DNA from: Narthecium ossifragum
Taxonomy: Eukaryota > Streptophyta > Magnoliopsida > Dioscoreales > Nartheciaceae
Assembly (NCBI GenBank): GCA_963920575.1
Contig: OY986973.1
Span: 16,292,062-16,356,061, forward strand
Reading direction: 5' to 3'
DNA length: 64,000 nucleotides
In this document: positions 33,401-44,353 of the stretch, one piece after another
Layout: each line of letters begins with the position of its first letter
Numbering within the stretch: the stretch's first letter is position 1
Translations under genes and position numbers: made by a program
The notes under the pieces: generated by a model
Databases searched by the model: none
Told to the model about the DNA's origin: nothing
The model's input: only the letters and a program-made list of their open reading frames with translations

Positions 33401-35855
33401 CATCGATTATCGCAAGGTTAATGCAGCTACTAAAAAGGACCACTTTCCTTTACCTTTTATTGATCAAATGCTTGAACGCTTAGCTGGTCACTCATTTTAT
33501 TGTTTTCTTGATGGATTTTCAGGTTATAATCAAATTGCTATCGCCCCAGAGGACCAAGAGAAGACAACTTTCACCTGTCCATTTGGAACATTCGCATACA
33601 GAAGGATGCCGTTCGGATTGTGCAATGCACCTGCCACCTTTCAAAGATGCATGATATCGATTTTCTCTGACATGATAGAAAGGTTTGTTGAGGTATTCAT
33701 GGATGATTTTTCTGTATTTGGGAATTCTTTTGATAATTGCCTGGCACACCTAACCTTGGTGCTTAAAAGATGTGAAGAGACAAATTTGACATTGAGCTGG
33801 GAGAAGAGTCACTTCATGGTAAGGCAAGGTATTGTGTTGGGACATGCTATTTCTAGTAAAGGTATTGGAGTAGATAAAGCAAAAATAGATTTGATTGAGA
33901 AATTACCGCCCCCTACTTCTGTGAAAGGTGTGCGGAGTTTTTTGGGCCATGCAGGATTTTATCGCAGATTCATTAGAGATTTTTCTAAAATTGCACAACC
34001 ATTGTGTGATTTATTGGCCAAAGATAGTGAGTTTCAGTTTTGTAAAGCTTGTCTTGATGCTTTCAATACTTTGAAAGAGAAATTGATTACTGCACCAATT
34101 ATTATGCCTCCTGATTGGTCGTTGCCCTTTGAGATAATGTGTGATGCGTCTGATTATGCTATAGGGGCTGTTCTAGGACAAAGGGTAAATAAGGTCTCTC
34201 ATGCTATTTATTATGCAAGTCGTACACTCAATGATGCTCAAATCAATTACTCAACTACTGAAAAAGAATTACTTGCTGTTGTTTTTGCATTGGAGAAATT
34301 TCGCTCTTATTTGATTGTATCTAAAGTTATTATTTATTCAGATCATGCAGCATTGAAATATCTACTAACCAAAAAGGATACAAAGCCAAGGTTAATCAGG
34401 TGGATCCTACTGCTGCAAGAGTTAGATTTGGAAATAAGGGACAAGAAAGGGAGCGATAATGTAGTGGCAGATCACTTGTCACGATTGGAGCACATAGCCG
34501 GCCCTAAGGATGTACCACCCATCCAAGAATGCTTTCCCGATGAACAACTATTTTCTGTGAATGGTAAAGAGCCCTGGTATGCGGATATTGTTAACTATCT
34601 AGCTAGTAATGTTCTGCGTGCTGATCTAAGTTCACAAGAAAAGAAAAGATTTTTGTCCACAGTCAGATATTACTTTTGGGATGACCCTTATTTATTTAAA
34701 CATTGTCCTGATCAAATAATAAGGCGTTGTGTTCCAGAATATGAGCATGATGATATATTGAAATTTAGTCATGAATTAACGTGTGGAGGACACTTTGGAG
34801 GTAAGAAAACTGCTTTTAAAGTTCTTCAATCTGGTTTCTTTTGGCCTACATTATTCAAAGATGCATTTAATTTTGTTACTAAGTGTGACAGATGTCAACG
34901 GTCAGGGAACATAAGCAAAAGGAATGAGATGCCTCTTACAAATAGTCTGGTGGTGGAATTGTTCGATGTTTGGGGCATAGACTTTATGGGACCGTTTCCT
35001 CCATCATACGGGTACACGTATATTCTTGTTGCTGTAGATTATGTGTCTAAGAGGATTGAAGCAATTGCAACCAGGAACAATGACAGCAAGACCGTGGTGG
35101 GATTCTTGAAGGATATGATTTTTACAAGGTTTGGTACACCTCGGGCGATTATAAGTGATGGGGGATCACACTTTTGCAATAGAGCGTTTGATGCATTGTT
35201 GAAGAAATACAACATCACTCATCGGGTCGCAACTCCTTACCACCCTCAAACGTCGGGCCAAGTGGAGGTGAGCAATAGGCAAATAAAGACGATCCTAGAA
35301 CGGGTTGTTGGCACTACAAGGAAGGATTGGGCAGTGAAATTGAATGATGTTCTTTGGGCGTATCGCACTGCATATAAAACTCCAATTGGTATGAGCCCTT
35401 ATCGCATTGTCTTTGGAAAAGCATGTCATCTACCGGTGGAATTGGAGTATAGGGCCTATTGGGCAATAAAGCAGCTGAATTTTGACATGAGAGAAGCGGG
35501 GGATATGAGAAAGATGCAATTGAATGAATTGGATGAGCTGCGGAATGAAGCGTACGAGAATGCTAAGATTTACAAGGAAAGAACCAAGCTCTATCATGAT
35601 AAAGTAATACAACGGAAGGAGTTTACACCAGGTATGAAAGTTTTACTTTATAACTCACGAATGAAATTCTTTCCAGGTAAATTAAGATCCAGATGGACGG
35701 GCCCGTTCAAAGTGACACAAGTATCGCCTCACGGTGCTGTTGAAATTGAGAATGAAAGGAATGGGAGCAAATTCAAAGTCAATGGGCACCGTTTGAAATT
35801 GTATTTGGAAGGACATTCAGATGTGGTGGATGCAGTTGATTTTGGTGAACCTTAA
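30477..35855 (+). CDS. Athila gag-pol polyprotein, intact (1792 aa)
   Basis: One open frame starting 26 bp after the primer site. Order by residue: gag core about 75-250; CCHC knuckle C301, C304, H309, C314; protease with D-L-G-A at 627-630 (the more usual form is D-S/T-G) and L-L-G-R-P-F near 703; reverse transcriptase with V-C-I-D-Y-R-K at 974-980 and F-M-D-D at 1074-1077; RNase H with D1223, E1262 and D1289; integrase zinc finger H1432, H1439, C1470, C1473; integrase core D1502, D1561, E1597 (DD35E spacing). The protein packages element RNA, copies it to cDNA in cytoplasmic particles and inserts it in the nucleus. Full length with no stop or shift. The D-L-G-A motif is common in Athila, so not a defect. 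Gag and pol are fused, so expression ratio must come from processing or another route. Confidence 0.97.
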   Translation: MQGRRSRKEKLLPLNDKVDQIGWKKRSNKDSMSTSNLGVQEEEQEEMALNNNIRPLEEYARPTISTSPSCIALPAEARNYELKNLYFSMLLEFHGLPSEDALTFVKDYYTTIQTFPLGGITEDQLRMRCFPYTLKDKAKRWLMSLPPGSLTTWDAIYNKFVSKFYSHAMTTNLRRQIPNFQQSDGEPFHEAWDRFKMLLMQSPHHNYSLENQMQYFYDGLNLSCQTMADNAVGGGMFKRTPPEAYEIYEMLGSNSQQRDTRNKARGIYELNQNDDMARQIATLNKKIDAMMSTQAKPVEVCSICNVVGHRFDSCPSGSEFPEYVQEQANLMNAYNPRPRFDPYANTYNPGWREHPNFSWKNTANASMPTANQSNPPVKSSLEATMLAFMQKIDSKMKKQDSTIARQESAITQHDAVLKNVAASVGKLEVQVGQLADAVRAHVPGKFPSQPEQAKAVTVLRSGKIIDNKINAKVVDECNDDASEEVEMEERSKGPPPATSASEHGKRANSVLEVYHNSPPPYVPPVPFPGSLKKAKMDKSYSEIYDILSKVNVNLPLLDVIRNMPAFPKFFKELSTSKRKYEPHEKVMVSETVSAVLQRKLPPKLKDPGSFNITITVGDTKIGEAILDLGASVNLMPYSVFLQLGVGELKPTTMSLQVADRSIKYPLGIVEDILVQVDKLIIPADFVILDMEDAPLHDRNLPILLGRPFMATAKTMINVQDGKLSMTVLGETVEFKVFESMSYPSNTFDCFSIDVLDSMVFSSFMQEQLKTNLEAALTMEKEELQNYEGAEEVIAALEALQPCVPDESRLDMLNKSYSKMVSSIVSPPKLELKPLPNNLKYAYLGENETLPVIIASDITPLEEEKLLRVLREHKTAIGWTIADIKGVSPTMCMHRIILEEDAKPIRDAQRRLNPNMKDVVREEILKLLDVGVIYPFSDSKWVSPVHVVPKKSGITVVKNENNELIPTRMTTGWRVCIDYRKVNAATKKDHFPLPFIDQMLERLAGHSFYCFLDGFSGYNQIAIAPEDQEKTTFTCPFGTFAYRRMPFGLCNAPATFQRCMISIFSDMIERFVEVFMDDFSVFGNSFDNCLAHLTLVLKRCEETNLTLSWEKSHFMVRQGIVLGHAISSKGIGVDKAKIDLIEKLPPPTSVKGVRSFLGHAGFYRRFIRDFSKIAQPLCDLLAKDSEFQFCKACLDAFNTLKEKLITAPIIMPPDWSLPFEIMCDASDYAIGAVLGQRVNKVSHAIYYASRTLNDAQINYSTTEKELLAVVFALEKFRSYLIVSKVIIYSDHAALKYLLTKKDTKPRLIRWILLLQELDLEIRDKKGSDNVVADHLSRLEHIAGPKDVPPIQECFPDEQLFSVNGKEPWYADIVNYLASNVLRADLSSQEKKRFLSTVRYYFWDDPYLFKHCPDQIIRRCVPEYEHDDILKFSHELTCGGHFGGKKTAFKVLQSGFFWPTLFKDAFNFVTKCDRCQRSGNISKRNEMPLTNSLVVELFDVWGIDFMGPFPPSYGYTYILVAVDYVSKRIEAIATRNNDSKTVVGFLKDMIFTRFGTPRAIISDGGSHFCNRAFDALLKKYNITHRVATPYHPQTSGQVEVSNRQIKTILERVVGTTRKDWAVKLNDVLWAYRTAYKTPIGMSPYRIVFGKACHLPVELEYRAYWAIKQLNFDMREAGDMRKMQLNELDELRNEAYENAKIYKERTKLYHDKVIQRKEFTPGMKVLLYNSRMKFFPGKLRSRWTGPFKVTQVSPHGAVEIENERNGSKFKVNGHRLKLYLEGHSDVVDAVDFGEP

Positions 35856-37050
35856 ACTTGGTATTACGTCTTGCCTAGACGTTAAATAAAGTGCTGGGTG
35901 GGAGGCAACCCACCAAGGTAACCAGTTTTTAATTTTAAGTTTTAGTTTTCAGTCTTATGTTTCTCTTTTGTTTTGTTTCAGGTTTTCAGCCACCCTGAGG
36001 ATCCTTGAGGAGATGTTCGCTGTTCTATCAGGTGGCCTCTTTCTTATTTACAGTATCTTGTCTCTTCCTACTCTGGAAATTTTTGGATTGCCACCTCCTA
36101 CATATTTTTATTGGATAAATGCACACATTGAGGACAATGTGAATTTCAGGTTGGGGGGTGTAGGCATGCATGACCTTATGCATGTTACCTTATTGAGTTT
36201 AATAGTGTTGAATTGATTCTGTTACTAGAAATTGTACATGAGCTGAAATTTTTTTATGCTTATTATGCATGTTGCTTTCATATGGATTGACCAATACATT
36301 GATTGCATGCGTGATAACTTGAAAGTATAACATCATGTGATCCACACACGAACACTTTATGTGCAGCGGTAATTATACTCACTAGAGGAATGAGCATGCT
36401 ATTGTTAATCTAGACCATGATTTCAGCATTAGCTAGTGTTGAGTATTGCATGCAGAAAAAAAAAAAGAGAAAAAGTTCTGGAGCTTAATTAAGCTGTGCC
36501 TAAACGACTGTTAAGTGATCTACTGAGTAACGGGGTGTTCTTGCCTCAGGAAGCGGGGAGCTCGCGTAAAAAGGTAGAACCACTTATAGCTATAAAAAAA
36601 AAACTATTAAGTGTTTTGCTAAGTAACCGGGTCTCTGCGCCTCAAGAAGCGGAGAGTGCTCGCGTAAAAAGGCAAAATGTCTGATAGTTGAAAAGAAAAA
36701 AAAAGAAAGATAGAGCATGCTGTACTTAAAGTGCGAGGGTTGGATGATTTGTCATGAAGATAGTAGTGTGCTTGGACTAATGGTGGATAGAAGTTGCTTC
36801 TGCACGTAACATTTATTTGTCACGTCACATGTGTTCTTCTGGATGGTGATTAGCATGTTTGATGTGTAGAAGTTGATTTCATGTGTTGGTAGTATGTGTA
36901 TGAGTATAAAAAATTTTCGTACTCTGTACTGTATGAAACACTATTGACTTGATAAGGTAGAATTTTTATCAAACATGTCTACATCCTTGAACCGTTGGTG
37001 TGCTTAATATATTTTATGCGCTTAAAATTGCTAGAGACTAGCAATAAGCT
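35856..37050 (+). other. G0 3' non-coding region with a 96-bp tandem duplication
   Basis: No env-like ORF. ATTGAGGACAATGTG plus a CAGGTTGGGGGGTG run lies at 36126-36160. Two tandem copies of a 96-bp unit start at 36507 and 36603; each has AAGTG, a CTGAGTAAC/CTAAGTAAC box, a CCTCAGGAAGCGGGGAG/CCTCAAGAAGCGGAGAG box and GCTCGCGTAAAAAGG. The same duplicated block recurs at about 49100-49275 and 51580-51775 on the minus strand. Confidence 0.8.
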
Positions 37051-37062
37051 GGTTGGGGGGTG
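37051..37062 (+). other. G0 polypurine tract
   Basis: GGTTGGGGGGTG directly abuts the 3' LTR, in the place where plus-strand DNA synthesis is primed. The same tract precedes the other Athila 3' LTRs here with small changes. Confidence 0.85.
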
Positions 37063-38717
37063 TGATGAGTGCATGAAAGTGCACTCTGAACTACCTTATA
37101 ACCATCTCAATTGCTAGATTATTATTCTTAATCAGCATCTTTATTACTATTTTTATATCTATATGTTGCTTCACATGGTTGTTTGGAAAATGCAGGAAAT
37201 TGGAGCTAAAAGAAGCTGAAAAGAGTATATGGATCAACTTCAAAAATTAATCTGTACTTTCTCATGAAGAACCAGATGATGTGCCATATATGGTTGGAAA
37301 GCTCTTGAAGTCTAGATTCTGGAGAATTTTACGGTTCGTGATTCCGAGTTTCCTAGAGGAAGTTACGGCAATTTTAGTACTGATGGCGCAGTCTGAATGG
37401 CAGCACAGTAAATAAGCTGGAAGTCCGAGCGATCCTCCGATCGATCGGATTACGCAAAAACGTGACAGAACCTATTTTTTTTTGGCTGAACGAATTCCGA
37501 TCGATCTCTCCATCACTCCAAAGAAGTCCGATCGATCCGACACCAATGGTCCGATCGATCGGACTCGGGAAAAGCCAAAAACAGCTGATTTTTACTCAAC
37601 CGATCGATCCAACACTCATAGTCCGATCGATCGGACTTGGGAATTAAAGGTTGACAGAACGTATGCTTTTAAGAGGAGCAGAGTTTGATCGATTCGTCCA
37701 TCGATCGGACTCAATAATAGCCAGAGAAGATGGATTTTTACGCATCCGATCGATCCAGCGCTTATAGTTCGATCGATCGGGCTCGGGCGAAGCCAGGAAT
37801 TGATGTTTTTAATGAGACGGATCGATCCAACACCTAAAGTCCGATCGATCCGACGTTTCCAGTGAATTAAATCAACGGTTTTGATTTAACCCGAGTTTAG
37901 GCCTATAAATAGGATACTTAGGGTTATCAAAAGGGGACTTTTGGAGGACTTTTTGGCAGCGTTCGGAGGCGAGGAGAAGGGTTCCAGGCTTGGTTTTCTT
38001 TTCTTATTTTTTCTTTATTTCTCCATTAGTTTTGTTGCCCTCATGGTGAACATGAGTGGCTAGTTTCTTTTCTAAGGTACCGATGTAGCCCTAACTGAAT
38101 CATTCTATGTTATTGGATCATGATTATTTTATCAGTTTATTTTCCTTGTTTCATTCATTATTTTAACTGAGATCTTAAATACCTTTATCTGGCCAATAAA
38201 AGTATTATAGATTGTTTTATGTAAGATTGGGCGAGGGTTCATTCCCTAATCTTACAGGATCTGTGAATGAAGGAGTTTATGTCGAGGCCGGGTTCAAGCT
38301 AAGAGTATTCTTGGTTCATGATTGTTCTTCAGAGCTTAATGGATTCTTGGTTAACACTTAGTTATGGGTTCATTAACTAGGGTTAATTGGGGGTACTTGG
38401 TGAAGACCGCGGCCGAACGGATCATCATACCGGAAGAACGAGCCCTTGGAATTAAACTGAAATCTTTATTGATTCAATGCATAGAATGAGGATGTTATGG
38501 TGAAATCGGAACGTTAGTATTCATCCATCATATTTTCATCGTTTTCTTATTTCGTTATTAGATCATCTATTTTTGAGACATCATATTTTCTTTCTTTCCT
38601 GTTCTTTAGCGTTTCACTCTAATAATCTTTACAAATCTCTGTGGGTACGATACTCGTCTTGCTGCTATACTGATTGCACCGATTCGTATACTTGCGAGAT
38701 ATAAAATTTATTCATCA
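37063..38717 (+). repeat. G0 3' LTR (1655 bp)
   Basis: Differs from the 5' LTR at about 18 of 1655 positions with no length change. Most differences are transitions, as expected for methylated plant DNA. Followed by ATATT, the TSD. Confidence 0.97.
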
Positions 38718-39135
38718 ATATTACAATCAGAAGCTGGTGATAATGAAAAAGATTGTGATAATTTTGATATTTTACTGTGGTGGAAGTACAATTTCTCTAG
38801 ATTCCCTATATTGTCGGCCATGGCTCGTGACCTCATAGCGATTTCAATTTCAACTGTGGCTTTGGAATCTGCCTTTAGCACCAGTGGGAGAGTTCTAGAT
38901 GCCTTTAGAAGTTCTCTTACTTCTTAGATAGTGGAGGCCCTAATTTGCGTACAATATTGGTTACGAAGCTCTTTGAAGCTTCAATCTATGGTTGTGGAGG
39001 AAGATTTGATAGAACAAGAAACATTTGAACAATTTATCTTACTAAATTTTGTCCATATAATTGCTTTTCTTCATTTTTGTTTGTATCATTACTCTTTGCT
39101 AATCACTTATTCACTTATCTTTATTGCCATATAAT
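38718..39135 (+). pseudogene. hAT transposase C-terminal (hATC dimerisation) part
   Basis: Removing G0 and one TSD copy restores the frame across 28767/38718. The segment carries the hATC hallmark: L-L-W-W-K (38776-38790), F-P-I-L-S-A-M-A-R-D, and S-T-V-A-L-E-S-A-F-S-T-S-G-R (38856-38897), the part through which hAT transposases pair. A TAG at 38925-38927 follows at once; the frame then continues with V-E-A-L-I-C, which normally completes the domain. So the gene has at least five lesions in all. Confidence 0.88.
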
Positions 39136-39924
39136 TTTCAGAGTTAATAAAGCTTAATACAGTGGAGGGTACGGGTGGTGGTCGTAGATTGGATACTAGC
39201 TTTGAATAGCACACGAATGAGTATGAGATTTCTTCTCTTATTACATTTGCTTCATCTCTTGTGGATCTTAGATCTTATTGCAGCTTGCTCTGATATTTTA
39301 AATATTGGATCTTGGTCATGGGTTATTTGTGGCTTGTTCAATTGTTTGTAGCTTATTACAGGTTAGAGTTCTTTGAGTTAGCTTAACTAATGAGATTCTT
39401 TATTTGAACATTCTCAATCACAGCTTAGTTTGTAGCTTTGCATGAGGTGTATTGGAATTATGGATTCACTTTTCTAATTTCATTCTATTTCCCATCCACC
39501 ACTGTACTATTCATGTATGACATTAGATTACTGTTATTCTATTGAATTTTGGCCTTTTGATTTGTGTCCATTGCAGGGCTAATACACAGCGGCCAAAGCT
39601 ATTTGTGGGAATGATTCTAATTCTCATTTTTGCGGAAGCTCTTGCTCTGGTCTCATTGTTGGAATCATCTTGTCATCTCATGCCGGACAATCAGGAACAT
39701 GATGTATTAACTTCAATATTTTGCATTCAGGAACATGATGCATGATGAATTAGGACCATGTTGTGATATATGATGTATTAGGAACATGATGTATGATGTA
39801 TCAGGAACATGAGGTATGATGTATCAGGAACATGATAATGTATTAACTATCAGTATAGAGTTTTGCATTTAGGAACATGATGTATTAGCTATTATAAGTA
39901 CATAGTTTTTTATTAGCTATAAGG
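39136..39924 (+). other. hAT 3' flanking region with a small minisatellite
   Basis: No ORF of note. About 39720-39885 consists of roughly five imperfect copies of a 22-26-bp unit around AGGAACATGATGTATGATG. The rest looks like untranslated or intron sequence; a few T-rich runs could be splice acceptors. Confidence 0.6.
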
Positions 39925-40166
39925 AACAAATTTTCGGCTCGGTTTTGGAACTGAAAATTATCAGTTCGGTTCGAGAACCGAAATTTTGATTCGGTTCGGT
40001 TCTTTGCATAGTTCGGTTCGGTTTGAAATAATTTGGAACCGAAAATTTCGGTTCGGTTCGGTGAGCATTCGGTTCTCGGTTCGGTTCTCTAAAAACTGGA
40101 CCGAAAAAAATTTGATTCTTCGGTTCTGGACTAAGAACCGAACCGAGAACCGAATGCTCACCCCTA
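39925..40166 (+). repeat. hAT 3' subterminal repeats and terminal inverted repeat end
   Basis: Many copies of GGTTCGGTTC and its inverse, the usual subterminal transposase-binding region of plant hATs. The end is GAATGCTCACCCCTA (40152-40166). A perfect 28-bp inverted repeat, arms 40061-40088 and 40134-40161, brings a second copy of the terminal GTGAGCATTCGG sequence 73 bp inside the end, facing it. Confidence 0.85.
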
Positions 40167-40174
40167 GGTCTCAC

Positions 40175-40687
40175 GATTACACTTAGCATGTGCAATAAGC
40201 CTTTAAACCCCTGGGTTACCCCAGTAGAGGAGTTATAGTCTCATGAGAGTTTTCAGGGATGACACCCACAAACATCTATACATCCCCTTGAATATGCCAT
40301 TAGAAATCAATTGTAATATTCATCAACTCTAACGCATGAAATAGAAATAATACACATGAATTTCTTCTTCTTCCCATAGAAAAATAAAACAATAGCAAAT
40401 CAATGGATTTCAAACACATTTCCAACACTCCAATATATTTAACCACAATTAAGAACAACTTTAACACACTTGTGTGTGAATAAGATTCCACATGATTCAG
40501 AGCATCAATTATATTTAAACACTTCAACTATTCAAGAATACGAACTTGGCCAAATACATGTTTTCATTCACCACATTGCAATTTTTTTTTCTCTTTTTTT
40601 TCATATATGACATGTGCAATGTTATGATTTCTTAAGCTTTCTTCGCACCGCCGAGAGGATCCGGGAAGACAACTTCTTCTTACCACT
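40175..40687. other. No gene seen
   Basis: AT-rich DNA into which the hAT inserted. It may belong to the 3' non-coding part of an old retroelement, but I cannot place it. Poly-T runs at 40579-40602. Confidence 0.4.
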
Positions 40688-41985
40688 TGTCACGCCCCAC
40701 CCCGGGATATACCCACCCCGACCACGGGACGCGAGGAAAACCTGTCCTACACTAACACAACATAATCAACCTGCTAATTGTCACAATCTAAATCATAATA
40801 AACTCACTACATTATTCCAACCGTTCAAGATCAATCACATAATTTATTACAACTTCTAATTTCAATAACCTGAATCAATCTAATACAAATACCAACTTCG
40901 ATTGTTTAATTACAAATTTCTGAATCTGAAAGCATGAATCAAATCATTAATCAAATCTCATAATCTCAATGTCACTACAACTCTCAAATGAATAAAATGA
41001 AATAAAATAAATGGATCCAATGCCGAGTCCTCCAACGATCTCAAACTCAGCCGTTATCCCCTGATGAACCTGCAAAAGTAGGGGTGAGCAAAAAGCCCAG
41101 TAGGAGACTAACGAATGCCACACAAGAAACTAACTAATAACCAACATAAATATGCAATGCAATCTGGCGCCTAAGTCTTAGCTCAAGGAAAGTCACAACC
41201 TAAGTCCAAGCTCACAATCGATCCATCGCTCTCCACCACGGTCCGGGCGACTACGCTGCCAACCGTGGGCACAGCTCGCTCTCCACCACAGTCCGGGACA
41301 CTACCCTGCCAACTGTTGGCACAGCTAGACTGGCGTCGACCAGCAGACATTAGGCTACACCCCAATAGCTGCTAAGACCAAGGTTCCAGAGAATCAATTG
41401 ATTCTCGAACAATAATAATTAATTCTCTTATCCACTTTGGATTTCATAAACATTCTCTCAAAACCCCGATCGATCACGGGGACCACGTCCACCCGTAGCC
41501 TCGATCGCGAGTTCTTAGACCTGACCCCGGCCTAGACATGCAATGCGGTCCTCGTACAGGATTTAATTTGAACATCACCAGACCGTAGTACACATGTCCA
41601 ACAGCACCATACTATACCAGCATTTAAGTACAACTCCTAAGCACCACAGGATTATATCTAATCACAGATCATCCAAACATGAAAGTAATTCACCTACATA
41701 CAAATAAGCACTTCCACATCACATAAATTGCACAGCAACAATTAGCCATAGCTAACACATCACAGACAACCATAATCTTCCACGAGAATGGATCAAACCA
41801 CAATTCTACAATTCAAGCAAAATAACAGAACACGTAAACAAAATAACTATAATGTAATCAGCATAGAATTACCAGCCTGAGCATCACCTCAAATATATAT
41901 ATCTACACATCATCCATGATTTACGGTAGTGATACTAGTTAGTTCCAAGTATGCAGTTTGGATAGTCCACCTACCTCAAAAGGCA
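40688..41985 (-). mobile_element. LTR fragment, family F (Tekay-like)
   Basis: On the minus strand it ends GGTGGGGCGTGACA (40688), like families B and C. It shows the acceptor module CTACTGGGCTTTTTGCTCACCCCTACTTTTGCAG-like region (41067-41104) and the donor module GAGGTAGGTGGAC (about 41965-41978). Everything before the donor, including U3 and TATA, is absent, so the fragment starts near 41985. A region at 41200-41330 has two copies of CTCTCCACCACGGTCCGGG-like sequence. No TSD. Confidence 0.6.
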
Positions 41986-42638
41986 GAGAAGAAATCAGTA
42001 ACTCCCAAACCAGATGACTTTAGGGCACTACTCAGTTACTAAGTATGACTCCCAAACCAGATGGCTTTAGGCCACTAAGTGTAGAACACTCTTCAGACTC
42101 TAATTCTCAAACCATGAAAGCTACAAATCATAACTAGTCATTTTTTCAGAAATTTCAACTGTTTTACGCGAACAACACATCTTGTTATGCACCTTACTCA
42201 GTTACTAAGTATGAAGCCCTTTTTGCATATAAAGCTCCTATTTTTTTTTAATTGCATACTTTTCATGTAACATAGCATAAGATCATAAATCTATCATAAT
42301 ATCATGATTAGAATCTAATCTCAACTCATCAACACGTGGAAGTGAACATGTGCATTAGGATATGTCAAGTTATCCTTAATTCATAGCAAAAGTGTTGAAG
42401 TATAGATCAATATCATGCATAGCAAAAATTTAGCTATTTCTTATATTATCACATATAAGTTTCAGAATAATTCATAAAATAAACTTCTAAAACAAGCATA
42501 TTTATCAAATCATATCATAATTTCATTCTTTTGACATAATTCAAGGGATGTGTAATATTTGATTTTCTAAAAATAATAAGAATTAAATTCCTAGAATCTA
42601 TCCCCCAACTTAAATGTAATTGTCCCCAATTATACTAA
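41986..42638 (-). mobile_element. Fragment of retroelement 3' non-coding DNA
   Basis: On the minus strand it has ATTGGGGACAATTACATTTAAGTTGGGGGATAG (split over 42600-42632), a variant of the conserved Athila/Tat pre-LTR motif, and near 42010-42210 boxes with CTTAGTAACTGAGTA and CGCGTAAAAC like the 96-bp unit of G0. Three copies of a CAAACCAGATG-CTTTAGG box lie at 42000-42075. No LTR is attached. Confidence 0.5.
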
Positions 42639-43912
42639 GCCCCGGTTTGGTGTGGCGATAGCTTATTCCGGGTTAAGGGGGGTTAAGGGATTTTGGGGTT
42701 AGAAAAGAGGAGTTAAGGAGTGGGGATAAATTTATTCCCATTTTGGTGTTTGGGGATAAGTAGTAATGATTGTTTGGGATAAGGGTAGAATTTGTAGCTA
42801 ATACCAAAAATGTCCTTATATATAATGGCACGCGAGAAGTGGCAAATAATATTAATAATATCGTACTGTAATAAAATATTAATATAAGTGGGTCCCATGT
42901 GTCACGTGTCACATCGTGATTGGTCCATGTCATACAAAATAGTATTATTTTAATATTAATAATATCATAATCTAATAAAATATTAATATAAGTGGGTCCC
43001 ACGTGCCACATGTCACGGCGTCATTGGTCCATGTCATCCAAAATAGCATTATTTTAATAATAATAATATCATAATGTAATAAAATATTAACATAAGTGGG
43101 TCCCACGTGCCACGTGTCACATCGTGATTGGTCAATGTCATCTAAAATAGTATTATTTTAATATTAATAATATCATACTGTAATAAAAATATTAATATAA
43201 GTGGGTTACACATGCCACGTGTCACATCTTGATTGGTCCATGTCATCCAAAATAGTATTATTTTAATATTAATAATATCATACTGTAATAAAAATATTAA
43301 TATAAGTGAGTTACACATGCCACGTGTCACCTCGTGATTGGTCCACGTCATCTAAAAATAATATTATTTTCATATTAATAATATCATACTGTAATAAAAT
43401 ATTAATATAAGTGGGTCACACATGCCACGTGTCACATCGTGATTGATCCACATCATCCAAAATAGTATTATTTTAATATTAAAAATATCGTACTGTAATA
43501 AAATATTAATATAAATGGGTCCCACATGTCACGTATCACCTCGTGATTGGTCCACATTAATTTAATAATTTAACCATATCTCCACTTCAAGCACCAACCA
43601 AACACCAGAACTTAGAAAATCTCAGAAAGTCACTCCCCAGAAAATCACTCCAGTAAAGTCATTCCCCAAAAAGTCACTCCACTTCAGCTCACTTCTCAGC
43701 AACCAAACATGCCCATATTAGAACAACATCATTTGAGGGTAGTATAGTAATTTAGGTCATAGTGTAGGCTTTGAAAACTGGGTTTGCTTAATATAGGATA
43801 AATTTATCCCCGCCTAACTCCATTAGCTAACCCCAATCTTGTTTGGGAATAAATGGGGGGTTAAGGGGGGTTAAGGGGGCATAACCCCCCTTAACCCCAC
43901 ACCAAACAGAGC
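42639..43912. mobile_element. Terminal-inverted-repeat element (Harbinger/Tourist-like), non-coding
   Basis: Left end GCCCCGGTTTGGTGTGG, right end (inverse) GCTCTGTTTGGTGTGGGG, each followed by GGTTAAGGGGGGTTA-like sequence: imperfect terminal inverted repeats like those of PIF/Harbinger MITEs. Flanking trinucleotides are TAA and AAA, so the expected TAA duplication is at best imperfect. The interior is mostly a minisatellite with no transposase. Family assignment is inferred from the ends only. Confidence 0.6.
42788..43560. repeat. 105-bp minisatellite, about seven copies
   Basis: Copies are marked by GTGGGTCCCAC/GTGGGTTACAC-type boxes at about 42888, 42992, 43097, 43201, 43306, 43411 and 43516, a 104-105 bp period. 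Each unit has a CACGTGTCAC (G-box-like) block, GTGATTGGTCC (inverse CCAAT) and an AT-rich block ATATTAATAATATC. Copies differ by a few bases. Confidence 0.92.
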
Positions 43913-44353
43913 AAAAATTGTCGTCGCATGCATGACAATCACCACACCGCCCACATAAAAGAAACGTCGCCACTTTGAAGAAATTCATGTCTCTAAAAGA
44001 TACTAAAATAATAAAGCCATAAAAATTGCCATCGAACATAAGTGACATATAAAAAGAAAAAATAATTTTCCCTGATCGGTGTATGAATTAATCGCCCACT
44101 ATTGGTTTCCACAGGAAAACCTGCCATAAAAGGACCTTTCCAAAAGATCAAATATAAGTGCATTTATTGAATATAGAAACTTTGAGGATCAGTCATCTAT
44201 AAGATTCAAAAGATGCACTAAATTTCAAAAAGAAAAAGAAAGACTCACTACACGAGCATCCCTACTGCAAACCATATCACCACGATAAAATAAAATCTAC
44301 ATAAGCATTCATCTAATAAAATAGTCCAAAAGAAACATATTCAGCTTAACGCC
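43913..44353. other. No gene seen
   Basis: AT-rich DNA between the inverted-repeat element and the 179-codon ORF. On the minus strand it is the 3' side of that ORF. Confidence 0.4.

Larger units (their letters stand above)
28773..38717 (+). mobile_element. Complete young Athila LTR retrotransposon G0
   Basis: 9945 bp: 5' LTR, tRNA-Asp primer site, one gag-pol frame, 1.2 kb of non-coding DNA, polypurine tract, 3' LTR, with TSD ATATT. The two LTRs are both 1655 bp and differ at about 18 positions by my hand comparison (about 1.1 percent). There is no env-like ORF. It lies in the hAT transposase exon, splitting the hAT dimerisation domain from the core. All coding and cis features needed for retrotransposition appear present. 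Confidence 0.96.
13325..40166 (+). mobile_element. hAT DNA transposon, 5' end missing, broken by nested retroelements
   Basis: hAT pieces left after removing insertions are 13325-13974, 26453-28772 and 38718-40166, about 4.4 kb. The right end is a typical plant hAT terminus, ...ATGCTCACCCCTA at 40166, preceded by GGTTCGG-type subterminal repeats. The matching left end, expected as TAGGGGTGAGCAT, is not found; retroelement G1 abuts at 13324 and its own outer end is lost. Insertions are solo LTR E (with C and D inside) in the presumed first intron and G0 in the coding exon. An 8-bp TSD would be GGTCTCAC (40167-40174) but cannot be checked on the left. Confidence 0.8.

Noticed and set aside
41077..41090. 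TAGGGGTGAGC as a possible hAT 5' end
   Set aside because: It is part of the splice-acceptor module of LTR F and is not followed by GGTTCGG repeats.
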